Below are positions 42,326-51,346 of a DNA stretch of 64,000 bases, piece after piece. Position numbers and translations under genes: made by a program. Source of the stretch: Streptomyces mangrovisoli. Lineage in GTDB: Bacteria; Actinomycetota; Actinomycetes; Streptomycetales; Streptomycetaceae. The DNA lies in contig NZ_LAVA02000073.1 in the NCBI RefSeq assembly GCF_000974985.2, positions 19,076 to 83,075 of the forward strand, in the 5' to 3' direction. Every line of letters begins with the position of its first letter. The stretch's first letter is position 1. The notes beneath the pieces were generated by a model. That model was not told the DNA's origin, made no database searches, and saw only the letters and a list, made by a program, of their open reading frames with translations.

Positions 42326-45223
42326 ATGACAGAGACGGCGAGCGGTCCGGCACGGAGTTCCCGGGCCAAGGGCCCGAAGGCGGCCAAGGGACTGCACATC
42401 GAGCGCATCCACACCACCCCCGGCGTGCACCCGTACGACGAGGTGGCCTGGGAGCGCCGTGACGTCGTCATGACCAACTGGCGCGACGGCTCGGTCAACT
42501 TCGAGCAGCGCGGCGTCGAGTTCCCCGACTTCTGGTCGGTGAACGCGGTCAACATCGTCACCAGCAAGTACTTCCGGGGTGCCGTCGGCACCCCGCAGCG
42601 CGAGACCGGCCTCCGTCAGCTGATCGACCGCATCGTGAAGACGTACCGGAAGGCCGGCGAGGACCACAAGTACTTCGCCTCGCCCGCCGACGCCGAGATC
42701 TTCGAGCACGAGCTCGCGTACGCCCTCCTGCACCAGATCTTCAGCTTCAACAGCCCCGTCTGGTTCAACGTCGGCACCCCGCAGCCGCAGCAGGTCTCCG
42801 CGTGCTTCATCCTGTCCGTCGACGACTCCATGGAGTCGATCCTCGACTGGTACAAGGAAGAGGGAATGATCTTCAAGGGCGGCTCCGGCGCCGGCCTGAA
42901 CCTCTCCCGCATCCGCTCCTCCAAGGAGCTGCTCTCCTCGGGCGGCAACGCCTCCGGCCCGGTCTCCTTCATGCGCGGCGCCGACGCCTCCGCCGGCACC
43001 ATCAAGTCCGGTGGCGCCACCCGCCGCGCGGCCAAGATGGTCATCCTCGACGTCGACCACCCCGACATCGAGAACTTCATCGAGACCAAGGTGAAGGAGG
43101 AGGAGAAGATCCGCGCCCTGCGCGACGCGGGCTTCGACATGGACCTGGGCGGCGACGACATCACGTCCGTCCAGTACCAGAACGCCAACAACTCGGTCCG
43201 CGTGAACGACGAGTTCATGAAGGCCGTCGAGCAGGGCGGGAAGTTCGGCCTCCGCGCGCGGATGACCGGCGAGGTCATCGAGGAGGTCGACGCCAAGTCC
43301 CTCTTCCGCAAGATGGCCGAGGCCGCCTGGGCGTGCGCCGACCCGGGCATCCAGTACGACGACACCATCAACCAGTGGCACACCTGCCCGGAGTCCGGCC
43401 GTATCAACGGCTCGAACCCGTGCAGCGAGTACATGCACCTGGACAACACGTCCTGCAACCTCGCGTCGCTGAACCTGATGAAGTTCCTCAAGGACGACGG
43501 CAAGGGCCACCAGTCCTTCGAGTCCGAGCGCTTCGCCAAGGTCGTCGAACTCGTCATCACCGCGATGGACATCTCCATCTGCTTCGCGGACTTCCCGACC
43601 GAGAAGATCGGCGAGAACACCCGCGCCTTCCGCCAGCTCGGCATCGGCTACGCCAACCTCGGCGCCCTGCTGATGGCGACCGGCCACGCCTACGACTCCG
43701 ACGGCGGCCGCGCCCTCGCCGGTGCCATCACCTCCCTGATGACCGGCACCGCCTACAAGCGCTCCGCCGACCTCGCCGCGGTCGTCGGCCCGTACGACGG
43801 CTACGCCCGCAACGCCACCGCGCACAACCGCGTCATGAAGCAGCACGCCGACGCGAACACCGCGGCCGTGCGCGTGGACGACCTGGACACCCCGATCTGG
43901 GCCGCGGCCACCGAGGCCTGGCAGGACGTGCAGCGTCTCGGCGAGAAGAACGGTTTCCGTAACGCGCAGGCGTCCGTCATCGCGCCGACCGGCACCATCG
44001 GTCTCGCGATGTCCTGCGACACCACCGGCCTCGAGCCCGACCTCGCCCTGGTCAAGTTCAAGAAGCTGGTCGGCGGCGGCTCGATGCAGATCGTCAACGG
44101 CACCGTCCCGCAGGCCCTGCGCCGCCTGGGCTACCAGGAGGAGCAGATCGAGGCGATCGTCGCCCACATCGCCGAGCACGGCAATGTGATCGACGCCCCC
44201 GGCCTCAAGCCCGAGCACTACGAGGTGTTCGACTGCGCCATGGGCGAGCGCTCCATCTCCGCGATGGGCCACGTCCGCATGATGGCCGCGATCCAGCCCT
44301 GGATCTCCGGCGCCCTCTCCAAGACGGTCAACCTGCCGGAGACGGCGACCGTCGAGGACGTCGAGGAGGTCTACTTCGAGGCGTGGAAGATGGGCGTCAA
44401 GGCGCTCGCCATCTACCGCGACAACTGCAAGGTCGGCCAGCCCCTCTCCGCGAAGACCAAGGAGAAGGAGAAGGCCGAGGTGACCGCCAAGGCCGAGGAC
44501 ACCATCCGTACCGCGGTCGAGAAGGTCGTCGAGTACCGCCCGGTCCGCAAGCGCCTCCCGAAGGGACGTCCCGGCATCACCACGTCCTTCACCGTCGGCG
44601 GCGCCGAGGGCTACATGACCGCCAACTCCTACCCGGACGACGGTCTCGGCGAGGTCTTCCTGAAGATGTCCAAGCAGGGTTCCACCCTCGCCGGCATGAT
44701 GGACGCCTTCTCCATCGCGGTCTCCGTCGGCCTCCAGTACGGCGTGCCGCTGGAGACGTACGTCTCGAAGTTCACCAACATGCGCTTCGAGCCGGCCGGC
44801 ATGACGGACGACCCGGACGTGCGGATGGCGCAGTCGATCGTCGACTACATCTTCCGCCGCCTGGCGCTGGACTTCCTGCCCTTCGAGACGCGCTCCGCGC
44901 TCGGCATCCACTCCGCCGAGGAGCGTCAGCGCCACCTGGAGACGGGTTCGTACGAGCCCGCCGACGACGAGGTGGACGTCGAGGGCCTGGCCCAGTCCGC
45001 CCCGCGTGCCCAGGAGCTGAAGGCCGTCGCCACCCCGAAGGCCGAGATCGAGACCGTGGCGCCGCCCGCCCCCCGGCAGGCCCACACCAGCGCCGAACTG
45101 GTCGAGATGCAGCTCGGCATCCAGGCCGACGCCCCGCTCTGCTTCTCCTGCGGCACCAAGATGCAGCGCGCCGGCTCCTGCTACATCTGCGAGGGCTGCG
45201 GCTCCACGAGCGGCTGCAGCTGA
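42326..45223 (+). CDS. nrdJ: vitamin B12-dependent ribonucleotide reductase NrdJ
   Basis: A 965-residue class II reductase that makes deoxynucleotides with adenosylcobalamin and without oxygen. The substrate site shows NSPVWFNVG, QVSACFILSVDDSMESI, NPCSEYMHLDNTSCNLASLN (the Asn-x-Cys-x-Glu radical motif) and QASVIAPTGTIGLAMSCDTTGLEPD. The C-terminus ends with a Cys-rich zinc-ribbon-like tail CFSCGTKMQRAGSCYICEGCG, plausibly for electron delivery. GGGAGG lies 4 bases before the ATG. It is co-oriented with nrdR, 167 bases away. Confidence 0.97.
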   Translation: MTETASGPARSSRAKGPKAAKGLHIERIHTTPGVHPYDEVAWERRDVVMTNWRDGSVNFEQRGVEFPDFWSVNAVNIVTSKYFRGAVGTPQRETGLRQLIDRIVKTYRKAGEDHKYFASPADAEIFEHELAYALLHQIFSFNSPVWFNVGTPQPQQVSACFILSVDDSMESILDWYKEEGMIFKGGSGAGLNLSRIRSSKELLSSGGNASGPVSFMRGADASAGTIKSGGATRRAAKMVILDVDHPDIENFIETKVKEEEKIRALRDAGFDMDLGGDDITSVQYQNANNSVRVNDEFMKAVEQGGKFGLRARMTGEVIEEVDAKSLFRKMAEAAWACADPGIQYDDTINQWHTCPESGRINGSNPCSEYMHLDNTSCNLASLNLMKFLKDDGKGHQSFESERFAKVVELVITAMDISICFADFPTEKIGENTRAFRQLGIGYANLGALLMATGHAYDSDGGRALAGAITSLMTGTAYKRSADLAAVVGPYDGYARNATAHNRVMKQHADANTAAVRVDDLDTPIWAAATEAWQDVQRLGEKNGFRNAQASVIAPTGTIGLAMSCDTTGLEPDLALVKFKKLVGGGSMQIVNGTVPQALRRLGYQEEQIEAIVAHIAEHGNVIDAPGLKPEHYEVFDCAMGERSISAMGHVRMMAAIQPWISGALSKTVNLPETATVEDVEEVYFEAWKMGVKALAIYRDNCKVGQPLSAKTKEKEKAEVTAKAEDTIRTAVEKVVEYRPVRKRLPKGRPGITTSFTVGGAEGYMTANSYPDDGLGEVFLKMSKQGSTLAGMMDAFSIAVSVGLQYGVPLETYVSKFTNMRFEPAGMTDDPDVRMAQSIVDYIFRRLALDFLPFETRSALGIHSAEERQRHLETGSYEPADDEVDVEGLAQSAPRAQELKAVATPKAEIETVAPPAPRQAHTSAELVEMQLGIQADAPLCFSCGTKMQRAGSCYICEGCGSTSGCS

Positions 45224-45252
45224 TCCGACGGCCTGAGGGCCACCGAGTGACC

Positions 45253-45294
45253 CGCGAGGCGGGGAGACCTTCACCGAGGTCTCCCCGCCTCGCG
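45253..45294 (+). terminator. terminator after nrdJ
   Basis: Perfect 18-bp arms CGCGAGGCGGGGAGACCT (45253-45270) and its complement (45277-45294) enclose the loop TCACCG, 30 bases after the nrdJ stop. Confidence 0.88.
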
Positions 45295-45350
45295 GCGCTT
45301 CCCGGGCCTTTTCCGTCCCGGGTGGCGGCCCGGCGTCGTAGCCTCCGGGC

Positions 45351-46133
45351 ATGGTCATGACGCAGTGGCACGACGGTGGGATCGAGGAACAAGGCGGGGT
45401 GGACGTCGCGCTCGGGCGGCTCGTCGACGGTCTGCGGGCGGTTGATCCGCAGGTGCGGGACGACGGGGCGTATCTCGCCGCCGTGCGCTGGATACCGGGG
45501 ATGCGGACGCAGGAGCGCTGCGAGCTGGGGGACCGGGTCGCGGGGCTGTTCGCGGACCCCGCCGTCCAGGCCCGTGCCTTCGCGCCCCTGGTCCTCGCGC
45601 GGATCGCCGACGCGGGGGACTGGCGGGACCCGTGGTGGCGGGCCTTCGCCGACTGGTACCCCGCGGAGACCGACCTGCGCGGCCACGATCCCGTACTGGG
45701 CTGGGTGCACGCCGTCGCGCACGGCGCCGACCTGCTGGCGGCGCTCGCCCGCCGGCCGGGCCAGGACCCCGTTCCGCTCGCCGAGTCGGCCGTCGCCCGC
45801 CTGCTCGCTCCCACGGACCATGTCCTCGACGCGCAGGAGGACGACCGGGTCGCCTACGCCCTCGCCCGCGTCCTGAGCCGCCCCGACCTCACCGAGGAGC
45901 AGTCCGTGCGCTGGCTGGAGCCCGTCGCGCGGGCCTTCGCCACGGGCGAGCCGGGACCCGTCCCGGCCTGGGCCTCCAACACCATGCGCACCCTGCGGAT
46001 GCTCTACGTCGTCGCCGACCGCGGCCTGCGGACCCGCGGCACGGAGGAGCCCCTCCGGCACCTCACCCACCGCACGGCGGTCCTGGAGGCACTGGGGGAG
46101 ACCCTCGCGATCGTCGCGCCCTGGTCGGGGTGA
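45351..46133 (+). CDS. DUF2785-like hypothetical protein
   Basis: A 260-residue cytoplasmic protein with alpha-helical repeats. The segments ELGDRVAGLFADPAVQARAFAPLVLARIADAG, GWVHAVAHGADLLAALARRP and LEPVARAFATGEPGP resemble the DUF2785 family. No catalytic motif is seen and the family has no assigned function. It lies alone after the nrdJ terminator; ATGs at 45351 and 45357 are both possible starts. Confidence 0.7.
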   Translation: MVMTQWHDGGIEEQGGVDVALGRLVDGLRAVDPQVRDDGAYLAAVRWIPGMRTQERCELGDRVAGLFADPAVQARAFAPLVLARIADAGDWRDPWWRAFADWYPAETDLRGHDPVLGWVHAVAHGADLLAALARRPGQDPVPLAESAVARLLAPTDHVLDAQEDDRVAYALARVLSRPDLTEEQSVRWLEPVARAFATGEPGPVPAWASNTMRTLRMLYVVADRGLRTRGTEEPLRHLTHRTAVLEALGETLAIVAPWSG

Positions 46134-46267
46134 GCGTCCGCGCCGGGCGGTCGGGGCCCTCGGGCGGCGGGTCCGTCGGGCGTCAGGTCCGGAGGGCGGT
46201 CAGTACGGTCGGGCGGTCGGAACGGTTGGGCGGTCAGGTCCGGCGCGCGGCCAGGTCCGTCGGGCGG
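46134..46267. repeat. degenerate GGGCGGTCAGGTCCG repeats
   Basis: Variants of GTCGGGCGGTCAGGTCCG recur about six times between the convergent DUF2785 and TerD genes, the last copy abutting the TerD stop. Spacing is irregular. No gene was seen here. Confidence 0.55.
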
Positions 46268-46804
46268 TCAGGTGAGGCGGGCGCGGCCCATCACCCGGGT
46301 GAAGAGTGCCGGATCGTCCTCGTAGCCGTACACGCCGGGGCGGAGGGCCCAGCCCCCGGAGCCGTCGCGGGCGAACTCCGCCACCGTCGCCGCCGTAGCG
46401 CCGAGGACCGCGCCGAAGTCGTCCTCGGCGAGCACGTTCCAGCCCTCCCGCACCCGCACCGCCGGATTGAGCACGCCGACGAACGTACGGTCGGCGTCCC
46501 GCTGCTGGATGACGACACCGACCACCACGCGCGTGTACCGCTCGTCGAGCCGGTCCAGTTCGAGCGTCATGACCTCGTCCCAGCCGAAGCCCTTGCCGTC
46601 CTTGCTGTCCCGGTTGAGGAAGATCGTGCCGTCGGGCGAACGGCTGTCGAAGTGCACCACATAGACCGGAGCCCCATACGGATCGGCCGATGTGTATGTT
46701 GCGGCCACGATGTCCAGATCGGTGGGCGGCTGTCCTGCCGGACTGGGGTCCCACTTCAGCGCCACCTCGACCTTGCGGATCCCCTTGCTGAGGCCGTCGA
46801 CCAC
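46268..46804 (-). CDS. TerD-family protein
   Basis: A 178-residue protein of the TerD/TerZ tellurite-resistance-associated family of Ca2+-binding stress proteins. Visible are KVEVALKWDPSPAG, DLDIVAATYTSADPYG, VVHFDSRSPDGTIFLNRDSKDGKGFGWDEVM and the C-terminal VLNPAVRVREGWNVLAEDDFG. GTG at 46804 is preferred because GGAAGGGGAG precedes it and codons before it (TTG, AGG, GAA, GAT) are atypical; an ATG at 46864 would add 20 residues. The Ter phenotype has not been linked to this gene. Confidence 0.82.
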   Translation of the reverse strand: MVDGLSKGIRKVEVALKWDPSPAGQPPTDLDIVAATYTSADPYGAPVYVVHFDSRSPDGTIFLNRDSKDGKGFGWDEVMTLELDRLDERYTRVVVGVVIQQRDADRTFVGVLNPAVRVREGWNVLAEDDFGAVLGATAATVAEFARDGSGGWALRPGVYGYEDDPALFTRVMGRARLT

Positions 46805-46948
46805 GTCTCCCCTTCCCCGTGCGCCTCGCGCCAACTGCCGGACGGTCAAAGGCTCTTCATCCATCGTGCCACGTCCACCGGGCCGTCCGCGGCACCGCAT
46901 CCCGCCGGAGCGTGACGGAGGCCACGCGCCTGGCCGTACGATGGCGCG

Positions 46949-47554
46949 GTGCTGGTCAAGTGGATTCGCTGCACCGTGGTGGACCGCCGCGGTTTCGAGC
47001 GGGGGCAGCGGAAGTGGGCGGGGCTTCTGGGGGAGCCTGGGTTTCGCGGGCAGGGCGGGGGCTGGAGCCGCGGACGGCCCGGGGTGGCGCACGTCTTCGC
47101 CTTCTGGGAGAGCCGCGCCTTCTACGACTCCTTCATGGCGCGTTCCCACGACCGGCTCGCCGCCGCGCAGTCCGGCACGTTCAAGGACAGCCAGGTCAAG
47201 CTGTTCGAGTACCGCTTCGACGTGAAGACCGGCTTCGAGCCGCGCTTCACCGACAGCGACCTCATCCGTGTGGCGCTCTGCCGCATCCACGAGGAACGCG
47301 TCGAGCACTTCACCCTGATGCAGGAGAAGGTCTGGAACCCGGCGATGGCCGGCTCCCCGGGCATGATCCGCGGACTGTTCGCCGAGGCGCCGGGCCACGA
47401 GTTCATGGTCCTGTCGATGTGGCACTCGCTCTCCGAGCACGGCAAGTACCGCACCGAGCGGGTGGAACGGCTCGCGCTGCGCGCCCAGACGGAGGCGGAC
47501 GTCGCGGCCCTCACAGGGGACATAGTCGAGCTGGAGCCGACCTGGACGGTGTGA
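46949..47554 (+). CDS. DUF4937 (YdbC-like) protein
   Basis: A 201-residue cytoplasmic protein beginning MLVKWIRCTVVDRRGFERGQRKWAGL. Two halves of similar pattern are visible (HVFAFWESRAFYDSFMARSHDRLAAAQ and HEFMVLSMWHSLSEHGKYRTERV), suggesting a duplicated ferredoxin-like/monooxygenase-type fold. It resembles DUF4937/YdbC proteins of unknown function. It is divergent from the TerD gene. No cofactor-binding residue could be identified. Confidence 0.72.
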   Translation: MLVKWIRCTVVDRRGFERGQRKWAGLLGEPGFRGQGGGWSRGRPGVAHVFAFWESRAFYDSFMARSHDRLAAAQSGTFKDSQVKLFEYRFDVKTGFEPRFTDSDLIRVALCRIHEERVEHFTLMQEKVWNPAMAGSPGMIRGLFAEAPGHEFMVLSMWHSLSEHGKYRTERVERLALRAQTEADVAALTGDIVELEPTWTV

Positions 47555-47634
47555 GACCGGCTCCGGCTCCCCGGCGCCCAGGTACGTGCGGCCGGCGTCT
47601 GCCTCCGGAAGGAGCGCGGAGTACGGAGGCGCGC

Positions 47635-47735
47635 GGTCGTACCCGAGGTGCCCGGTCGTGCCCGCAGCGCCCGGTCGTGCCCGCGGCGCCTGGTCGTGCC
47701 CGAGGCGCCCGGTCGTATCCGAGGTGCGCGGTCTC
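47635..47735. repeat. 19-bp tandem repeat, about six copies
   Basis: GGTCGT recurs at 47635, 47654, 47673, 47692, 47711 and, slightly changed, 47730, an exact 19-base period. Consensus is GGTCGTGCCCGAGGCGCCC. It fills the gap between the DUF4937 gene and the histidine phosphatase gene. Confidence 0.88.
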
Positions 47736-47835
47736 CGCCTGTTACCGGGGGTTCAGGTGCAAGATTTGTGTGACCTGCACTGTATAAGGCCCGTACGAGT
47801 GCTCGATCGGGCCCGACCCGATCTAGGGTTTTGGC

Positions 47836-48495
47836 ATGGCACGACCACGGCGCATCGTCCTTGTCCGGCACGGCGAGTCCACGGGCAACATTGACGACTC
47901 CGTGTACGAGCGCGAGCCCGACCACGCACTGGCACTGACCGACCGCGGCTGGCAGCAGGCCGAGGAGACCGGCAAGACCCTGCGCGAGTTGTTCGGCCAG
48001 GAACAGGTGAGCGTCTACGTCTCCCCCTACCGCCGCACCCACGAGACCCTCCGCGCCTTCCACCTCGACCCCGACCTGATACGCGTCCGCGAGGAACCCC
48101 GGCTGCGCGAGCAGGACTGGGGAAACTGGCAGGACCGCGACGACGTACGCCTCCAGAAGGCCTACCGCGACGCCTACGGCCACTTCTTCTACCGCTTCGC
48201 CCAGGGCGAGTCCGGCGCCGACGTCTACGACCGCGTCGGCAACTTCCTCGAGAGCCTCTTCCGCAGCTTCGAGGCCCCCGACCACCCGCCGAACGTGCTG
48301 CTCGTCACCCACGGCCTCGCCATGCGGCTGTTCTGCATGCGCTGGTTCCACTGGACGGTCGCCGACTTCGAATCGCTCCAGAACCCCGGGAACGCCGAGA
48401 TGCGGATGCTCGTTCTCGGGGACGACGACCGCTACACGCTGAACAGGCCGTTTGAACGATGGTGTGATCCCGAGCCGTACGGAATTACCGGATAA
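47836..48495 (+). CDS. histidine phosphatase (phosphoglycerate mutase-like)
   Basis: A 219-residue member of the histidine phosphatase superfamily. The catalytic motif is RHGE (LVRHGESTGN, His at about residue 12). Further conserved residues are in YVSPYRRTHETLRAF, EEPRLREQDWGNWQ and the second His in LLVTHGLAMRLFCMRW. Substrates of the family range from sugar phosphates to phosphoproteins, so the reaction cannot be named. It is followed by a 19-bp direct repeat and the ADP-ribosylglycohydrolase gene. Confidence 0.88.
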   Translation: MARPRRIVLVRHGESTGNIDDSVYEREPDHALALTDRGWQQAEETGKTLRELFGQEQVSVYVSPYRRTHETLRAFHLDPDLIRVREEPRLREQDWGNWQDRDDVRLQKAYRDAYGHFFYRFAQGESGADVYDRVGNFLESLFRSFEAPDHPPNVLLVTHGLAMRLFCMRWFHWTVADFESLQNPGNAEMRMLVLGDDDRYTLNRPFERWCDPEPYGITG

Positions 48496-48514
48496 GGGCG
48501 GAATTGCCGGATGA

Positions 48515-48552
48515 CTTTCGGATCACCGGATAGCTTTCGGATCACCGGATAG
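48515..48552. repeat. 19-bp exact tandem duplication
   Basis: CTTTCGGATCACCGGATAG occurs at 48515-48533 and again at 48534-48552. It starts 19 bases after the phosphatase stop and ends 12 bases before the ADP-ribosylglycohydrolase start, so it replaces the normal ribosome-binding region. Confidence 0.9.
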
Positions 48553-48564
48553 AGTGGCAGGGCG

Positions 48565-49476
48565 ATGACCGCACATTCCTCGTACGAAGGACGCCTGGAG
48601 CGCGCCCTGGCCAGCCTGCGCGGACTGGCGGTGGGGGACGCCCTCGGCTCGCAGTTCTTCGTCCCGGCGCACTATCCGCTGCTCAAGCGGCGCGAGCTGC
48701 CGCAGGGCCCCTGGCAGTGGACGGACGACACCGAGATGGCCTGCTCGGTGGTGGCCGTGCTCGCCGCCCACCACCGCATCGACCAGGACGCCCTGGCGCT
48801 GTCCTTCGCCCACCACCACGACTTCGACCGCGGGTACGGCCCCGCCGTGAACCGGCTGCTGCGGCTCGTGCGGGAGGGCGGCGACTGGCGAGAACTGTCC
48901 GCGGCCCTCTTCAACGGCCAGGGCTCCTGGGGCAACGGCGCCGCCATGCGCATCGCCCCCCTGGGCGCCTGGTACGCGGACGACCCCGAGCAGGCGACCC
49001 ACCAGGCGGAGATCTCCGCCTACCCGACCCACCAGCACCGCGAGGCCGTCGTCGGGGCCATGGCCGTCGCCGCGGCCGCCGCGCTGGCCGCCGCGCCGGA
49101 CGGCCCGCCCAAGCCCGGAGCCCTCCTCGACGGCGTGATCGCCCTCGTCCCGAGGAGCGCGGTCGGCCAGGGCCTGCGCCGCGCCAGAGACATGCTCGAC
49201 TACGGCGACGCGGCCACCGTCGCCGCCGTCCTGGGCTGCGGCCGTCGTACGTCCGCCCACGACACCGTTCCGTTCGCCCTGTGGTCCGCCGCGCGGGCCC
49301 TCGGCGACTACGAGTCGGCGTTCTGGACGACCGCCCAGGTCGGCGGCGACGTGGACACCACCTGCGCCATCGTGGGCGGAGTCCTCGCGGGCGCGGAGAC
49401 CGGCGCCCCGCCGCCCGAGTGGGACACGCGGACGGAGGAGCTGCCGGAGTGGGTCGCGGGGGCCGCCGGCCGGTAG
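48565..49476 (+). CDS. ADP-ribosylglycohydrolase family protein
   Basis: A 303-residue protein of the DraG/ARH family, which removes ADP-ribose from proteins or small molecules using two Mg2+ ions. The metal-ligand motifs are intact: GLAVGDALGSQF, WTDDTEMACSVV, GSWGNGAAMRIAPLG and GGDVDTTCAIVGGVLAG. It is 69 bases after the histidine phosphatase gene in the same direction. No clear ribosome site is seen because a 19-bp duplication occupies the leader. Confidence 0.9.
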   Translation: MTAHSSYEGRLERALASLRGLAVGDALGSQFFVPAHYPLLKRRELPQGPWQWTDDTEMACSVVAVLAAHHRIDQDALALSFAHHHDFDRGYGPAVNRLLRLVREGGDWRELSAALFNGQGSWGNGAAMRIAPLGAWYADDPEQATHQAEISAYPTHQHREAVVGAMAVAAAAALAAAPDGPPKPGALLDGVIALVPRSAVGQGLRRARDMLDYGDAATVAAVLGCGRRTSAHDTVPFALWSAARALGDYESAFWTTAQVGGDVDTTCAIVGGVLAGAETGAPPPEWDTRTEELPEWVAGAAGR

Positions 49477-49597
49477 GGGGCGGTTGCCGGGGTGCGGCGT
49501 GCGGGCCGCGGCCGGTGGGAGGCGGTCGCTCGCGTGTGGGGTGGGGGCCGCGGCCCCGTTCCGTCGCGCATCCCGTCCCCCGTCCCGGCCTCTGCGC

Positions 49598-51145
49598 TCA
49601 GCCCAGCCCGGCTCCCGCGGTGCCGCTCAGTGCCTCCAGGTCGCTGCGGCGCACCTTGATCACCAGCCAGGCGGTGGCGAGCGCCAGCACGGCCATCGCG
49701 GCGGCCGGGACGAACGCGGTCGCGATGCCGTGCGCGAGCACCTCGTGGCTCCAGGGCGCGGGCAGCTGATGCGTCTTGGCGAACGCGGCCTTCTGTTCCG
49801 CCGAACCCGTGGCGAGGAACTTCGGCAGCTGCTTGCGCGCCTCGTCGTCGGCGGCGGAGCCGAACACGGTGGTGAGGATGGACAGACCGAGCGAACCACC
49901 CACCTGCTGCGTGGCGTTGAGGAGCCCGGAAGCGGCCCCTGCCTCGTGCGGGGCGACGCCGGAGACGGCCGTGACCGTGACGGTGACGAAGTTCAGCCCC
50001 ATGCCGAAGCCGAAGACCAACATCGGCCCGAGGACCCCGCCGACGTAGGAGCTGCCGGGGTCGATGAAGCTCTGCCAGGTCAGCCCGGCCACCACGAGCG
50101 CCGAGCCGGTCAGCATGAACGGCTTCGGGCCGAGCGTCGGCAGGAACCGCTGCGACAGACCCGCGCCGACGGCGATCGCCACCGTCACCGGCAGGAAGGC
50201 GAGCCCCGCCTTGATGGGGCTGTAGCCCAGCACGTTCTGCACGAACAGCACGATGTAGAAGAACATCCCGAACATCGCCGCGGCGAGGCTCAGCATGATC
50301 ACGTACGTGCCGGAGCGGTTGCGGTCGGCGAACATCCTGAGCGGCGTGATCGGTTCCTTCGCCCGCATCTCGATGAACGCGAAGGCCAGCAGCAGCACGA
50401 GTGCGGCGCCGAAGGAGCCGAGGGTCAGCCCGTCGCGCCAGCCCTGTTCCGCGGCGCGGATGAAGCCGTACACCAGGGACGCCATGCCCAGCGTCGAGGT
50501 CATCGCCCCCGCGATGTCGAAGCGCCCGGGGTGCCGTTCGGACTCGTTGATGTACAGCGGGGTGAGGGCCGCGATCAGCACGCCGATCGGCACGTTGACG
50601 AAGAGCACCCAGCGCCAGTCGAGCCACTCGGTGAGCATCCCGCCGGCCAGGAGTCCGATCGCGCCGCCGCCCGCCGAGACCGCCGCGAAGACGCCGAACG
50701 CCCGGTTGCGTTCCGGGCCTTCGGGGAACGTGGTGGTGATGAGCGCCAGCGAGGTGGGCGACGCGATCGCCCCGCCCACGCCCTGGAGGGCGCGCGCCGC
50801 CAGCAACTGCCAGGGCTCCTGCGCGAGTCCGCCGAGCAGCGAGGCGAACGTGAAGAGCAGGATGCCGCTCATGAACACCCGGCGGCGGCCCAGGATGTCC
50901 CCCGCGCGGGCGCCGAGCAGCAGCAGGCCGCCGAAGGTGAGGGTGTAGGCGCTGACCACCCACGTGAGGTCGGTGGTGCTGAAACTGAGCGCGTCTTGAA
51001 TGTGCGGCAGAGCGATGTTCACAATCGTCGCGTCGAGGACCACCATGAGTTGGCAGGCCGCGATGACGGTGAGCGCGATGCCGGGATGCCCCTCCCGGCG
51101 GGCCGCACCGGGTTTCTGGTTCCTGATCAGCTGAGAGGTTGTCAC
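49598..51145 (-). CDS. MFS drug exporter (DHA2, EmrB/QacA type)
   Basis: A 515-residue proton-driven exporter with about 14 transmembrane helices. The DHA2 motifs are visible: LDATIVNIALPHIQ, GARAGDILGRRRVFMSGI (motif A), LAARALQGVGGAIASPTSLALI and the loop-8/9 copy. It is divergent from a TetR regulator, and two palindromic operators sit between the genes, so it is very likely repressed by that regulator and induced by its substrate, which is unknown. Confidence 0.92.
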   Translation of the reverse strand: MTTSQLIRNQKPGAARREGHPGIALTVIAACQLMVVLDATIVNIALPHIQDALSFSTTDLTWVVSAYTLTFGGLLLLGARAGDILGRRRVFMSGILLFTFASLLGGLAQEPWQLLAARALQGVGGAIASPTSLALITTTFPEGPERNRAFGVFAAVSAGGGAIGLLAGGMLTEWLDWRWVLFVNVPIGVLIAALTPLYINESERHPGRFDIAGAMTSTLGMASLVYGFIRAAEQGWRDGLTLGSFGAALVLLLAFAFIEMRAKEPITPLRMFADRNRSGTYVIMLSLAAAMFGMFFYIVLFVQNVLGYSPIKAGLAFLPVTVAIAVGAGLSQRFLPTLGPKPFMLTGSALVVAGLTWQSFIDPGSSYVGGVLGPMLVFGFGMGLNFVTVTVTAVSGVAPHEAGAASGLLNATQQVGGSLGLSILTTVFGSAADDEARKQLPKFLATGSAEQKAAFAKTHQLPAPWSHEVLAHGIATAFVPAAAMAVLALATAWLVIKVRRSDLEALSGTAGAGLG

Positions 51146-51168
51146 CTTGAGTCCCCCACAAGAGCGTT

Positions 51169-51188
51169 AGTGAACGGTCGCGTTCACT
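51169..51188. promoter_or_regulatory. TetR-type operator 1
   Basis: AGTGAACGGTCGCGTTCACT has perfect 8-bp arms around GTCG, about 25 bases upstream of the MFS start. It likely overlaps the exporter promoter. Confidence 0.7.
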
Positions 51189-51215
51189 GCCGAGTCAACG
51201 GTAGTGAGCCCCCAT

Positions 51216-51235
51216 AGGGAACGCAAGCGTTCACT
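51216..51235. promoter_or_regulatory. TetR-type operator 2
   Basis: AGGGAACGCAAGCGTTCACT is the same 8+4+8 palindrome with one arm mismatch, centred 47 bases from operator 1. The pair fits cooperative repression of both divergent genes. Confidence 0.65.
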
Positions 51236-51346
51236 TGACTTCTCGCCGTACGGCAACTCCCCCTCGCTGCCCTACGTCGTGTCGCTGCCCCACGTCGTGC
51301 CCGCCGCTGGAGAATCCCCGCTCCCCCGCTCCGCTGGAGAACAAAG

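Noticed and set aside
41990..45814. 1274-codon open frame antisense to nrdJ.
   Set aside because: Explained by the high-GC complement of nrdJ; the composition is Val/Leu/Asp/Gly-rich with no domain.
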